Notes: generated by a model not told the origin, from the sequence alone. Shown: positions 29,602 to 39,057, counted from the stretch's first letter. The stretch is DNA of 64,000 nucleotides from CAXXOK01 sp963675655 (GCA_963675655.1 OY776489.1:1550001-1614000); one strand, 5' to 3'. Made by a program: numbers and translations.

Positions 29602-31289
29602 GTTGTTTCTCCTCCTAAGTCATACTGTTTTATTTTTCGATAGAGCGTAGCGCGGCCGATACCCAGCTTTTTTGCCACGATATCTTTGTTGTGATAGGTT
29701 TCCAGCAGTTCACGAATCTGGTCGCGTTCCACCTGGTCGAGCGTGCGCTCCGCCTGGCTTTCGCACAGGATCGGCATCAGGCGGATGACATAGTCTTCCG
29801 TGATCTGCGTGGCCGCCCCGCGAATCAGCAAATCCGCCGCTGATTCGATCTCCGGTAAGTTCTCCGGCCAGCGATATTCGCAAAGGCGCTGCATCGCCCC
29901 CTCGGTGATCGGTAAAGATTCCCGATCGTAGTACTTTCTATAATATGCCAGGGCGTCGTCCAGAATTGCGCGGAGTATTAACGGGTTTTGGGAAATTGGC
30001 GGACGAACCAACACGTTCTCGGCGATGCGGTAATACAGTTCGTCACAGAATTGGTGCTTTTCCATCCGTTCCTTCAGTTTAAGATCCCCAGAAATGATCA
30101 GGCGCACATCGATGGGCAGGTCGAGATTGTCCTCGTGCGTCAGGCGGCCGGTGCGTAAAAGATCCGCCAGACGGTTCTGCAGGGAAATAGGCAGGCATTC
30201 GATATGCCTAAGATACAGCGTGCCGTGGTTTGCCCTGTGAAGCTTGCCGAGCTTACCGAACAATACTTTTTCCCGTATATCGAAACAGGAAGCGCAATCC
30301 ATGGCTAGAAAGTTCTTCTGGCTGCGTTTGGAAAATGCGTGGATACACTGCGCAAGCAGCTCTTCACCCGTGTTTTCCGCACACTGGATCAGAATCGGTT
30401 CATTAGTGGTCGCATGCCGTTTGGCTGTGTCAAGCAGTGTTTTGGGAAACAGATAGCGTTCGTAGCGTACAAATGAAATTTTGCCTTTCTCACCTACCAT
30501 GGCGGTGTCGTCCGTCCTCAATACGCTGGCTTCGCAGAATGTCCAAAGCATCCCAGCTTTCAGACCGTTATCCGTGATCAATTTGCTGGTCATCGTACCG
30601 CAGAAGTTGTTTTTCGCGTTTTCAAACGTTATGTATTCGTCGTGAATCTCCCGCTGTTGCTCAATGCAGCGCTGAATTTTCGCACTGGGAACCACTTCGC
30701 TGAGGGCAAGGCCCGTAACGTCATGCCCGTAAGTGAATGTATCAGCAAAGCTGCGATTGTAATAAGAGATATAACCGAGCATGTCGATGGACACCACGGC
30801 GGTTTCAAAGCTGTCGATCAACAATTCCCGTTCGTGTTTGATCAGCTTCATGGCGTTGTAATCGTCAATGGTCTGCATCTTGTTGGCAAGAAGGTCGGCC
30901 ATATTCTGCAGAAAGGCGATGGAATTATCGACGTCGCGGAAGATCGCCGCCATCCGTACCCGGGGCATGATGAGGGCGATGGCACCCACCGTTTTCCCCT
31001 GATAGGAGATCGGCACGCCGATTAAGCCTTCCATATCGCAGTTTTTCAGCTCGGGGCAAACCTTGCAAGGCCCGGAAAGTTCTCGGTCGTTGACGACCAC
31101 CACCTGCCCGGTTGCGATGACCTGTCCGATTACCGAAACACGCCGGATCTGATAATACTGGTCGAAATAGCGAAGCGTCTTCCCAACGATGTTGAGAAGG
31201 TTGTCGATAATCAACACATCGACATCCAATGTTTTGGAAATGACGTCCGCAAATTTCTCCACACTGTCTTTCAACGCACCTAAAACCAT
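29598..31289 (-). CDS. GAF-PAS-(degenerate sigma54 AAA)-Fis regulator, DhaR-like
   Basis: 563 residues. GAF-type domain about 10-140 with a C75xxC78xxxxxC84 cluster (KVCPELKNC); PAS about 150-255; a sigma-54-activator-like AAA module about 275-505; Fis-type helix-turn-helix about 515-555 (IVAKKLGIGRATLYRKIKQ). The AAA module has lost its working parts: Walker A reads CAENTGEE with no GK, Walker B reads LYLRHIE instead of LFLDE, and the GAFTGA loop is deleted between LFGKLGKLHRA and NHGTLYL. It therefore should not hydrolyse ATP or open sigma-54 promoters. It sits 16 bases after dhaL, the same setting as DhaR with dhaKL in enterobacteria, so it may sense DhaK/DhaL status or a ligand at GAF/PAS. 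Confidence 0.85.
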   Translation of the reverse strand: MVLGALKDSVEKFADVISKTLDVDVLIIDNLLNIVGKTLRYFDQYYQIRRVSVIGQVIATGQVVVVNDRELSGPCKVCPELKNCDMEGLIGVPISYQGKTVGAIALIMPRVRMAAIFRDVDNSIAFLQNMADLLANKMQTIDDYNAMKLIKHERELLIDSFETAVVSIDMLGYISYYNRSFADTFTYGHDVTGLALSEVVPSAKIQRCIEQQREIHDEYITFENAKNNFCGTMTSKLITDNGLKAGMLWTFCEASVLRTDDTAMVGEKGKISFVRYERYLFPKTLLDTAKRHATTNEPILIQCAENTGEELLAQCIHAFSKRSQKNFLAMDCASCFDIREKVLFGKLGKLHRANHGTLYLRHIECLPISLQNRLADLLRTGRLTHEDNLDLPIDVRLIISGDLKLKERMEKHQFCDELYYRIAENVLVRPPISQNPLILRAILDDALAYYRKYYDRESLPITEGAMQRLCEYRWPENLPEIESAADLLIRGAATQITEDYVIRLMPILCESQAERTLDQVERDQIRELLETYHNKDIVAKKLGIGRATLYRKIKQYDLGGETT

Positions 31290-31305
31290 CCGCCTGTGCT
31301 CCTTT

Positions 31306-31962
31306 TTACGATGCTTTACCAGCTTTCTCCGCCATATAATCCATCAGGGTCTGAATCTGATAACACATGGTTACGGCTCCGGGGTCCAGATGGCCTACGC
31401 CGCGGTTAGCTTGATAGTAAGCCCGGCCGCGCACTGCAGGCATATCAAGGGTGCTTTGGGCGCCTTCTTCCGCAGCCTGGCGGACGGCCTGAAACGTTTC
31501 CGTTTCGCTCTTGCCCTCATCCAGACAATCGCGATAACAACGCACGGCACTGTTCAGCGTGTCCAGCATTGTTTTGTCTCCGGGTTTGGATTTGCCGCGG
31601 TTCATAATGGCGGACTGCATGCCCTCCAGTATATTGCATATGTCTTTGGAGTTTAGCGTTTGCAACCCTTTGGCACGCTTGGCCGCTTCCATATAGGCGC
31701 TTGCGTACAGGATGCCGCCAGAACCGCCGATAACCGTCATAAGCGTTGTGCTGATTTTCAGAAACGCGTCGGACGGGGCCAGCTCGCACAGCTCTCCAGA
31801 CTGCTGTACCAGCTTTGAAAACCCACCGTCCATGTTCGTCCAATGGTCGCCGTCGCCGGTGGCCAGATCCAGCCCTGTTACATAATCGCCTTCCGCGTGC
31901 ATTTTTTCATATGCACGTTTCAAATAGGCCATATAATCTGTAGTGGTAAGTTCTACTGCCAT
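31306..31962 (-). CDS. dhaL: dihydroxyacetone kinase subunit DhaL
   Basis: 218 residues, all-helical ADP-binding subunit. The Mg-ADP site DLATGDGDHWTNM (residues 32-44), the GGSGG turn and the KPGDKTMLD segment are conserved, as is RGVGHLDPGAVT near the C-terminus. It is translated 25 bases after dhaK with AAGGAGAAG before the ATG. No phosphotransfer subunit DhaM is present in the window, so re-phosphorylation must rely on a DhaM elsewhere, or the pair may phosphorylate another ketose. Confidence 0.92.
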   Translation of the reverse strand: MAVELTTTDYMAYLKRAYEKMHAEGDYVTGLDLATGDGDHWTNMDGGFSKLVQQSGELCELAPSDAFLKISTTLMTVIGGSGGILYASAYMEAAKRAKGLQTLNSKDICNILEGMQSAIMNRGKSKPGDKTMLDTLNSAVRCYRDCLDEGKSETETFQAVRQAAEEGAQSTLDMPAVRGRAYYQANRGVGHLDPGAVTMCYQIQTLMDYMAEKAGKAS

Positions 31963-31987
31963 GTTCTCTTCTCCTTCTGCCGCCAGC

Positions 31988-32977
31988 TTATGGCACTTTG
32001 AGGGCGGGCGTGTCGCAATGCGTGTCCAGCAGTTCTTTCAGTTCGTCATTGAGCTTCATCAGCGTCAAGGAGCAGCCGCTCATCTCAATAGAGGTCATAT
32101 AGTTGCCAACCATTGAGCGGTACACGCTAATGTTCTTGGCCTTAAGAATTTTACGTACTTCGAGATTTAGGATGTAAAGCTCCATCAGCGGCGTGCCGCC
32201 AAGGCCGTTAACTAGTAACATGACTTCGGAATCCGAATAGTCGTAGTCGCTCAGTATCTTCTGCAGCAGGCAGTCCGCCAACTCGGCGGCGGTTTTCATG
32301 GCGGTTTTTTCGATGCCGGGTTCGCCGTGGATGCCCATGCCGATTTCAATCTCGTTATCGTTTAAAACAAAACCCGGCTTGCCAATGGCGGGCAGCGTGC
32401 AGGGCGTCATGGCCATGCCCATGCTACGAATGTTGGCAATTGCATTTTCCGCCGCGGCCTTCACCTCGGGCAGCGTGCCGCCGCGCAGGGCTTTGGCGCC
32501 GGCAATCTTATGTACCAGCACTGTGCCCGCGATGCCGCGGCGGCCGGTGGAATAGGTGCTGTCGGGCACGGCGACGTCGTCGCGGACGACCACGTGATCC
32601 ACCTTGATTCCTTCCGCTTCCGCCAATTCCTGCGCCATACCGAAATTCATGATGTCGCCGGAATAGTTTTTGATGACCATCAGCACGCCCGCACCGGTGT
32701 CGGCCTCGTGGATGCCGCAGAGGATACGGTCTGGGCTGGGGGAGGAGAACATGTTCCCCGCCACAGCCGCGTCCAGCATCCCCTGGCCGACATATCCGGC
32801 ATGCGCAGGCTCGTGGCCGGAGCCGCCGCCCGAGATGACACCGACCTTGCCGGTCTGCTTTTCCTTTCGGCAGATCACTTCCAGGCCTTCGACGTATTGC
32901 AGCGCCGGATAGGCTAAACTCATTCCCTGAAGCGTTTCCGATACCACGTTTTGAGGGTCGTTGATGATTTTTTTCAT
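31988..32977 (-). CDS. dhaK: dihydroxyacetone kinase subunit DhaK
   Basis: 329 residues, substrate-binding subunit. The GGGSGHEPAHAGYVG motif near residue 50 and the MGIHGEPGIEK motif with the histidine that covalently holds the ketose are intact. The start at 32977 is chosen for GGAGG 8-12 bases upstream; a longer frame begins at 32998 without support. It follows livF by 68 bases. With DhaL it forms the kinase core for dihydroxyacetone or a related short ketose. Confidence 0.92.
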   Translation of the reverse strand: MKKIINDPQNVVSETLQGMSLAYPALQYVEGLEVICRKEKQTGKVGVISGGGSGHEPAHAGYVGQGMLDAAVAGNMFSSPSPDRILCGIHEADTGAGVLMVIKNYSGDIMNFGMAQELAEAEGIKVDHVVVRDDVAVPDSTYSTGRRGIAGTVLVHKIAGAKALRGGTLPEVKAAAENAIANIRSMGMAMTPCTLPAIGKPGFVLNDNEIEIGMGIHGEPGIEKTAMKTAAELADCLLQKILSDYDYSDSEVMLLVNGLGGTPLMELYILNLEVRKILKAKNISVYRSMVGNYMTSIEMSGCSLTLMKLNDELKELLDTHCDTPALKVP

Positions 32978-33045
32978 TCCCTGTGCCTCCGTTCTCACCG
33001 TTGAGAAACTGGCTCAACGGGCCTTTCTTTTCCCTTGAAGGCGTT

Positions 33046-33753
33046 TTATTGCACGCCCAGATAAGCCTTGCGCACGCCCTCGTCCTTCGCCAGATCGGCG
33101 GAAGGGCCGGTCATGGTGATGTTGCCGTTTTGCATCACGTACGCACGGCTGGCGACGGTGAGCGCCATATTTGCGTTCTGCTCGATCAGTAGGATAGTCG
33201 TGCCCTGCTGGTTGATGTTTTGAATCAGCTCAAAAATCAATAGTACCAGATTGGGTGCAAGCCCCAGCGAAGGCTCGTCCAGTAAAAGCAGCTTAGGCTT
33301 GCTCATCAGCGCGCGCCCGATGGCCAGCATCTGCTGCTCGCCGCCGGATAGAGTGCCGGCGGTTTGATGAATGCGCTCCTTGAGTCTGGGAAACAGATCA
33401 TACACACGGCTGAACGAATCGTCGATATCGCTTTTACTATTCCGGATGTACGCGCCAAGCCGCAGGTTCTCTTCCACCGTCAGCGCCGGGAACACTTCGC
33501 GGCCTTCCGGAGCTAGGCTAATACCCATTTTGACGATTTTATGGGCGGGGAGGGAGGTGATATCTTTGTCCATGAACTTGATGTGTCCCTGAGAGGACCG
33601 TACCAACGCGACGATGGTGTTCAGTGTTGTGGACTTTCCGGCGCCGTTGGAGCCGATTAGCGCGACGATCTCGCCGTCCTGAATATCCATATTGATTCCC
33701 TTGAGCGCGTGAACGTGGCCATAAAAGGTATGTAAATCACGGATTTCAAGCAT
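33046..33753 (-). CDS. livF: branched-chain amino acid type ABC ATPase LivF
   Basis: 235 residues with Walker A IGSNGAGKST, signature LSGGEQQML and Walker B LLLLDEPSLGLAP; the GREVFPALTVEENLRLGAY segment is typical of LivF. It overlaps livG by 8 bases. Part of a complete HAAT-type importer (livJHMGF). Confidence 0.93.
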   Translation of the reverse strand: MLEIRDLHTFYGHVHALKGINMDIQDGEIVALIGSNGAGKSTTLNTIVALVRSSQGHIKFMDKDITSLPAHKIVKMGISLAPEGREVFPALTVEENLRLGAYIRNSKSDIDDSFSRVYDLFPRLKERIHQTAGTLSGGEQQMLAIGRALMSKPKLLLLDEPSLGLAPNLVLLIFELIQNINQQGTTILLIEQNANMALTVASRAYVMQNGNITMTGPSADLAKDEGVRKAYLGVQ

Positions 33754-34516
33754 CCTTTTTTACACCTCCCAAGTACGCTTCGATTACGCACGGGTTATGG
33801 GCGACATCGTTGGGCAGCCCCTCGGCGATCTCTTTGCCATGATCCAGTACGTAAATCCGGTCGGAAATGTTCATGACGACGTTCATGTCGTGTTCGATCA
33901 ACAAAATCGTGTAACCCTTGTCTCGCAGCTCGCGAATGAAGCAGAGCAGCTCCTCGCTTTCCTGCGGGTTCATGCCGGCGGCAGGTTCGTCCAGCAGCAG
34001 TAATTTCGCGTCGGTCGCTATCGCGCGGGCGATTTCCACCTTGCGCTGATCGCCGTAGGGAAGGTTTTTAGCGTAGCTGTTCACCATATTCCCTAGACCG
34101 ATGGAACGCAGGATTTCTACGGCTTCCACCGTAAGGCTGCTCTCTTCCTGGCGAAAGCGCCGGGTGCGAAACAGCGAACTCCAGAAGTTGTATTTGGTAT
34201 GAATATGGGTACCGATCAGCACGTTTTCGATCACGCGCAGGCGGCCGAAAAGCCGAATGTTCTGGAAAGTACGGGAAATGCCTGCTTTCACGATGTCCTG
34301 CGGGGCCTTGTTCTGGATTTCGTTGCCGTTGAAAGTGATGGTTCCAACTTGGATTTGATAAACGCCGGTGAGGATATTGAAAACTGTGGTCTTTCCGGCA
34401 CCGTTGGGGCCGATGATGCTTACAATCTCACCCTTGTCCACATGAAAGCTCACGTGGTCCACCGCAACGAGGCCGCCGAACTGAATGGTGATATCCTGCA
34501 CATCTAAGTAGGCCAT
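33746..34516 (-). CDS. livG: branched-chain amino acid type ABC ATPase LivG
   Basis: 256 residues with Walker A IGPNGAGKTT, the LivG-specific GISRTFQNIRLF and signature/Walker B region LPYGDQRKVEIARA...LLLLDEPAAGMNP. It starts 25 bases after livM. Pairs with LivF as the energising dimer. Confidence 0.93.
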   Translation of the reverse strand: MAYLDVQDITIQFGGLVAVDHVSFHVDKGEIVSIIGPNGAGKTTVFNILTGVYQIQVGTITFNGNEIQNKAPQDIVKAGISRTFQNIRLFGRLRVIENVLIGTHIHTKYNFWSSLFRTRRFRQEESSLTVEAVEILRSIGLGNMVNSYAKNLPYGDQRKVEIARAIATDAKLLLLDEPAAGMNPQESEELLCFIRELRDKGYTILLIEHDMNVVMNISDRIYVLDHGKEIAEGLPNDVAHNPCVIEAYLGGVKKDA

Positions 34517-34541
34517 AGCATGGTGTGCCGCATGAACAGCG

Positions 34542-35594
34542 TCAGGCGGGCTCTCCTTTCCTCAAAGTTTCAGAATCCTTCTTGGCCAAAGCCGCTTTGG
34601 CAAGTTTGGGCATTTTATAAGGCATCTGCGATTCCCAGCCCAGCAGGCCCTGCGGACGGAAGCGCATCATCACAACCAGCAGCAAGCCGTACATCACGAA
34701 CCGGTAGTCCGCCATGAAACGCGCCACTTCCGGGAAGGAAACCAGTACGGCCGCACCCAGGAACATACCGCGCATGGTGCCCATGCCGCCGACGATCATG
34801 ATAGTCATAATGAGGGTGGAAACCTCGAAGGTAAAGGAGTTTGCGTCGATATATCCGACCAACGATGCATACAGCGCGCCGGCTATACCGGTAATGATCG
34901 CGGAGATGGTGAAAGACAGCGCCTTGAATTTGGTGGTCTTGATACCCATCATGATCGCTGCCATCTCATCATCACGGATTGCCAGGAACGCGCGGCCGGT
35001 GTGCGAGCGGAGGATCAGCACCGTGCAGACGCTCACCAGCAGTAGCAACGCCAGCATCAGATAATAGATGCCATTATTTTCGAGCGTCAGCCGGAACCCG
35101 AAGATCATGGGGCCGGGAATGCCGTTCAGGCCCAATGTACCGTTGGTGAGCGAATCCCAGTTGGTTATAATCATCCTAACAATTTCGCAAAAGCCCAATG
35201 TTACGATGGTTAGGTAATCGCCGCTCAGGCGCAGGGTAGGCAGCCCCATTAAAAAACCGATGAAACCAGTAAAAACGGCGGCAATCACCAGCGCCGGGAA
35301 GAAATTCATGTTCAACCGCAACATTAGCAGCGCCGCCGTGTACGCGCCGATGGCAAAGAAACCTGCATGGCCGAAGGAAATAAGACCCGTATAGCCGCCC
35401 AGCAGGTTGAGCCCGATACTCAGAATGGCATAGATGCCGATCATGATGCAGATACGCATAATGTAGCTGCTGAATCCCACATAAGGCAGAAGGATCAGCA
35501 AAGCGCCCGTTACGGTCCAGACTGGCACCTTGTGAGAATCCAGAAACTTTTCCATGGAGAAGATGACGCTATTGTTAGATTGTTTCTTTTTCAT
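34542..35594 (-). CDS. livM: branched-chain amino acid type ABC permease LivM
   Basis: 350 residues, about eight membrane segments, with the LivM signatures LNLLGGYTGLISFGHAGFFAIGA-type region near residue 62 and the SGDYLTIVTLGFCEI segment. It starts 3 bases after livH ends. The C-terminal 25 residues are basic and cytoplasmic. Confidence 0.92.
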   Translation of the reverse strand: MKKKQSNNSVIFSMEKFLDSHKVPVWTVTGALLILLPYVGFSSYIMRICIMIGIYAILSIGLNLLGGYTGLISFGHAGFFAIGAYTAALLMLRLNMNFFPALVIAAVFTGFIGFLMGLPTLRLSGDYLTIVTLGFCEIVRMIITNWDSLTNGTLGLNGIPGPMIFGFRLTLENNGIYYLMLALLLLVSVCTVLILRSHTGRAFLAIRDDEMAAIMMGIKTTKFKALSFTISAIITGIAGALYASLVGYIDANSFTFEVSTLIMTIMIVGGMGTMRGMFLGAAVLVSFPEVARFMADYRFVMYGLLLVVMMRFRPQGLLGWESQMPYKMPKLAKAALAKKDSETLRKGEPA

Positions 35595-35597
35595 CGC

Positions 35598-36503
35598 TTA
35601 CACCTTGTTGATTCCTTTCTTGCCGAGGATGCCAGACGGCATAATGATCAGGACAAGGATCAGGATGATAAAACCGACCGCGTCTCGATAGGTGGAACCG
35701 AACAACATCGAAGCCAGACTCTCGCTGATGCCGATTACAAGACCGCCGATAATCGCCCCGGGCAGGGAACCGATACCGCCCAGCACCGCAGCCGCGAAGG
35801 CTTTCAAGCCGACCATGAAACCCATGCCTGGATAGGCTATCTGATAGTAACCGCCGATCAGCACGCCGGCGATCGCGGCGGAAACGCCCGCCAGAAAAAA
35901 GGTAAAGGAAATGACGAAGTTTACATCGATGCCCATTAGATGCGCAGCCTTCTGATTTTGTTCGGCGGCACGCATTGCCAAGCCGATCTTGGTATGGGAG
36001 ATGATCAACATCAACGCGACCAGTAAGATCAGAGAAAGCACGACCATCGCAATCTGCGAGGAGCGTATGTACACATTGCCGATCGTGATCACGCCATAGT
36101 TGAACAGCGCGGGGAAGGCGCGCTTCTGGCTGCCGAAGCCGATGGTCAGCAGGTTTTGGATGATGTTGGCCAAGCCGATGGTTGTGATCAGCGAGGCGAT
36201 GGGAATTGATTTTTTTGCGCGTAGCGGCTTTAACGCCGTTTTGTCAATCACAATTCCCAAAACACCGGTGAGCAACGTGGATAGCAGGATAGCGGGGATA
36301 AGACCGAAGTGAAGGCTGACGAACCAGATCGTGAACAGAGCCCCGAAAGCGTAGATGGCGCCCTGCGCGAAATAAATCAGCCTTAGCGTACCGAAGATCA
36401 GGGAGAAACCCACTGCCATCAGTGCATAGGACATACCCAGCGAAATACCGTTTAATGTCTGCTGAATAACCACACTCTTCACGAATTGCGAATGAATTCG
36501 CAA
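35598..36503 (-). CDS. livH: branched-chain amino acid type ABC permease LivH
   Basis: 301 residues, eight membrane segments, with the LivH start region QQTLNGISLGMSYALMAVG and the GLKAFAAAVLGGIGSLPGA motif. The gene uses a TTG start at 36503: GGAAAGGAGAACA lies directly before it, and no ATG is nearby. It follows livJ after a hairpin-containing gap of 77 bases. Confidence 0.9.
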   Translation of the reverse strand: MRIHSQFVKSVVIQQTLNGISLGMSYALMAVGFSLIFGTLRLIYFAQGAIYAFGALFTIWFVSLHFGLIPAILLSTLLTGVLGIVIDKTALKPLRAKKSIPIASLITTIGLANIIQNLLTIGFGSQKRAFPALFNYGVITIGNVYIRSSQIAMVVLSLILLVALMLIISHTKIGLAMRAAEQNQKAAHLMGIDVNFVISFTFFLAGVSAAIAGVLIGGYYQIAYPGMGFMVGLKAFAAAVLGGIGSLPGAIIGGLVIGISESLASMLFGSTYRDAVGFIILILVLIIMPSGILGKKGINKV

Positions 36504-36529
36504 TGTTCTCCTTTCCGTTTAATTGCGAA

Positions 36530-36565
36530 AACAGCCCGCCGACCCGTTTCTTTCGGCGGACTGTT
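36530..36565 (-). terminator. attenuator-like stem-loop between livJ and livH
   Basis: AACAGCCCGCCGA pairs with TCGGCGGACTGTT (one mismatch) across a 10-base loop and is followed on the minus strand by TTTTCGC. It probably reduces read-through so that LivJ is made in excess over the membrane parts. Confidence 0.7.
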
Positions 36566-36580
36566 CCGCTTGTCGTAAAG

Positions 36581-37717
36581 TTACTGAATCTCTACAAACT
36601 GACCGTCTTTAATGGTCAACTTCACAAAGGTCTTGGTGACGTCGCCATTCTCATCAAACTTAGTGCTGCCGGCGACACCTGTGTATTCCAGATTTGCAAG
36701 CGTGTCGCGCAGGGTGGGTTCATCGGTGGTGCCGGCTTTCTGAATGGCGGTCAGCAGCATTCCGACGGAGTCATACGCCTGAGAGGTCAGCGCGCTGGGT
36801 GTAGAGCCGTATTTTTCCGTATACTCATCAACATAAGCTTTGATGGCCGGGTCGGTAGAGCCAGCGAAGAAGATTACAGGCAGGCACACGCCTTCGACCG
36901 CAGAACCGCCCAGCTGCAGCAACTGCTGGCTGTAGGCATTCGAGAACCCAACGATTTGGATATTGGGGTCTACTTGCTTGTACTGGATCGCAACAGGCGC
37001 CAGGGTGCTGTACATACTGCAGCAAATCAGTACGTCGGTGCCAGCCTGATGCAGCTTGGTGATGGCGGAGCTGTAATCGTCGCTGTTCTCAAGCACTTCT
37101 TCAATACTGGTGATCGTCGCATCGGGATATTCATCCTGAATCAACTGGGCTACGATGTCTTCAGTGCTGGTGCCCCAGTCGGTCTTGATGGCGAGAATAC
37201 CGACGTTCTTCTTGCCGAGATAGTTGGTGGCGATATCCAACGCGGCCCGTGCCTCAACGGTGATTACCGTGTTATTGCGGAAGATGTAATCGCCGACGAT
37301 GGAGTAGTTGGGGTTAGAAGCGGAAGGGGAGATTTCGATGATTTTATTCTCCTGATACACCGGAGCAGCCGTCAGGCAAACGCCGGAGGAGAAGTGGCCG
37401 ATCACACCGACGACATCGCCCTCGGAAACGATCTTCTGCGCTATGGAAGCTGCTTCATCGGATGAGTTTTTATCGTCGTAGGTCAGCAGCTGGATGGTGC
37501 GACCGAGCACGCCGCCGTTGGCATTCCACTGATCCACCATCATTTGAGCCGCGTTTTGGAAGCCCTGACCATATTCGGCGTTATCGCCGGTCGTCGGGCC
37601 GACAACCGCGATCTTGATCGGTTCGCCGTTGGCTGCGGTTTCACCCAGAGCGCTACCAAATGTAAGCGTAGACAGGACCATGAGTAGTACCAGTGTGATT
37701 CCGAGTAACTTTTTCAT
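36581..37717 (-). CDS. livJ: branched-chain amino acid type ABC substrate-binding protein LivJ
   Basis: 378 residues. A signal peptide (residues 1-25, ending near SALGE) precedes the Peripla_BP_6 fold: IKIAVVGPTTGDNAEYGQG, the FSSGVCLTAAPVYQ region and VKLTIKDGQFVEIQ at the end. There is no lipobox cysteine. AAGGAGGCAACGT precedes the ATG. The ligand may be leucine-like, but such proteins also bind urea, amides and other amino acids. The operon partners (cysteine and ATC enzymes, DhaKL) leave it open. Confidence 0.9.
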   Translation of the reverse strand: MKKLLGITLVLLMVLSTLTFGSALGETAANGEPIKIAVVGPTTGDNAEYGQGFQNAAQMMVDQWNANGGVLGRTIQLLTYDDKNSSDEAASIAQKIVSEGDVVGVIGHFSSGVCLTAAPVYQENKIIEISPSASNPNYSIVGDYIFRNNTVITVEARAALDIATNYLGKKNVGILAIKTDWGTSTEDIVAQLIQDEYPDATITSIEEVLENSDDYSSAITKLHQAGTDVLICCSMYSTLAPVAIQYKQVDPNIQIVGFSNAYSQQLLQLGGSAVEGVCLPVIFFAGSTDPAIKAYVDEYTEKYGSTPSALTSQAYDSVGMLLTAIQKAGTTDEPTLRDTLANLEYTGVAGSTKFDENGDVTKTFVKLTIKDGQFVEIQ

Positions 37718-37776
37718 ACGTTGCCTCCTTGAGTAAATATTATTTCGAGCGGAAAATCAGTTCCGCAAGAATTCGA

Positions 37777-39057
37777 TCAGGAGCCGATCATGATTTGTAT
37801 AATTTCTTTATCGGTTTCCCGCATGCCTTCGCGTGCCATACGGGTTACACTATCGATGGTTTTTTCCGCGTCATCCTTTACGATGCCCTCGCCGGAACGG
37901 AAATATCCGCCGCGACGAGCCATTTCCATAGCCATGATGGCGGCATCCACGCTACTGGCAATCTTGGCTGCGCAGGAAGGTTTAGCGCCATCGCAAACGA
38001 TGCCGGAAACGTTGGCAAGGGTGTTGATGACGGTTTCGGAAATTTCATCAACCGACCGGTGCATCAGGTATTCAATGCCTGCGCCCGCGCCTGCGGCTGC
38101 GCTGACCGCGCCGCAGTAGGCGGAAAGCCTGCCGATTTTACTCTTCTGATGGATCGCCACAAGATTGCTAACACACAGGGCGCGATACAGTTCTGTTTTC
38201 GTCGCGCGCAGTTCTTCAGCATATTCGATTACGGGCAACGAAACGGTCATGCCCTGATTGCCGCTGCCGGAATTGATTACGACGGGCAGTTCACAGCCAC
38301 CCATACGGGCGTCCGAACCGGCTGCTGCCGCGGCTTTTGCGCGAATCTTGACATCGTTGCCATAGGTTTCTAAAAGCGTTTTCCCGATATTGGCACCGTA
38401 CTTTTCACGCAGCCCCACTTTGGAAATGCTCGTGTTGTAGCGTACCTGCTTTTCAAGGATAGGCGTTACGTCCGCCATATCCACGCCGTTAGCGAAATCG
38501 CAGATGCCGGCAATGTTGAGGCAATCGCGGTTCAGCTTGCCTTCCGTCTCCTCCGCGGGTTCGTGCGGAATATTAAAAACGGTTTTTCCATCCTTCTCCA
38601 TATGAACGATGCCCAAATGGGTATGTAAAATCTCTACCAATGCGGTGTGAGCGCTGGCGCGAACCTCTATGATGATGTGAAGCTTAGCAGGCGTATCCAG
38701 CAGTTTTTCGTCGCAGATCTTTTTCGCCAGTAGTTCTTTAACCGTTCTCAGTTGTTCCGGGGTCACGCTGGAGAGCACTTCCAGCCCTTGATCGGGATTG
38801 CCGCCGTAGGCGCCTAAAATTGCTGCCGCCGGAATACCGCGCAGGTTGCGCGTTGTTGGCACAACCACGCCCTTTACGTTCTTGATAATATTGCCGCTGC
38901 AGCGCGCTACCATATGCTCGGGCATTTCGCCCAGCAGGGCGCGCGCCTTCGCCGCAGCGTACGCCACAGCGATCGGCTCGGTACACCCGAGCGCCGGAAT
39001 CAGTTCTTCCCGCAGAATACCAAGATAAGTCTGATAAACCTCACTGTTACGTTCCAT
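37777..39057 (-). CDS. UPF0597-family L-cysteine desulfidase / L-serine ammonia-lyase-like enzyme
   Basis: 426 residues of the UPF0597 (YhaM/CyuA) family, related to iron-sulfur serine dehydratases. Members release sulfide and ammonia from L-cysteine, or deaminate serine, using an oxygen-sensitive [4Fe-4S] cluster. Candidate cluster ligands are C25 (PALGCTEPIA), C315 (SAYCGAV) and C355/C362 (VCDGAKPSC). Start at ATG 39057 with GAAAGGAATAGAA upstream; the longer frame to 39225 is A/T-rich leader. It is the first gene of the operon behind a good sigma-A promoter. Cysteine breakdown would fit the ATC-hydrolase family gene at the operon's end. Confidence 0.85.
   Translation of the reverse strand: MERNSEVYQTYLGILREELIPALGCTEPIAVAYAAAKARALLGEMPEHMVARCSGNIIKNVKGVVVPTTRNLRGIPAAAILGAYGGNPDQGLEVLSSVTPEQLRTVKELLAKKICDEKLLDTPAKLHIIIEVRASAHTALVEILHTHLGIVHMEKDGKTVFNIPHEPAEETEGKLNRDCLNIAGICDFANGVDMADVTPILEKQVRYNTSISKVGLREKYGANIGKTLLETYGNDVKIRAKAAAAAGSDARMGGCELPVVINSGSGNQGMTVSLPVIEYAEELRATKTELYRALCVSNLVAIHQKSKIGRLSAYCGAVSAAAGAGAGIEYLMHRSVDEISETVINTLANVSGIVCDGAKPSCAAKIASSVDAAIMAMEMARRGGYFRSGEGIVKDDAEKTIDSVTRMAREGMRETDKEIIQIMIGS

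Noticed and set aside
36503..37465. 320-codon plus-strand frame across livJ
   Set aside because: Antisense shadow of livJ; the minus-strand gene has signal peptide, family match and ribosome site.
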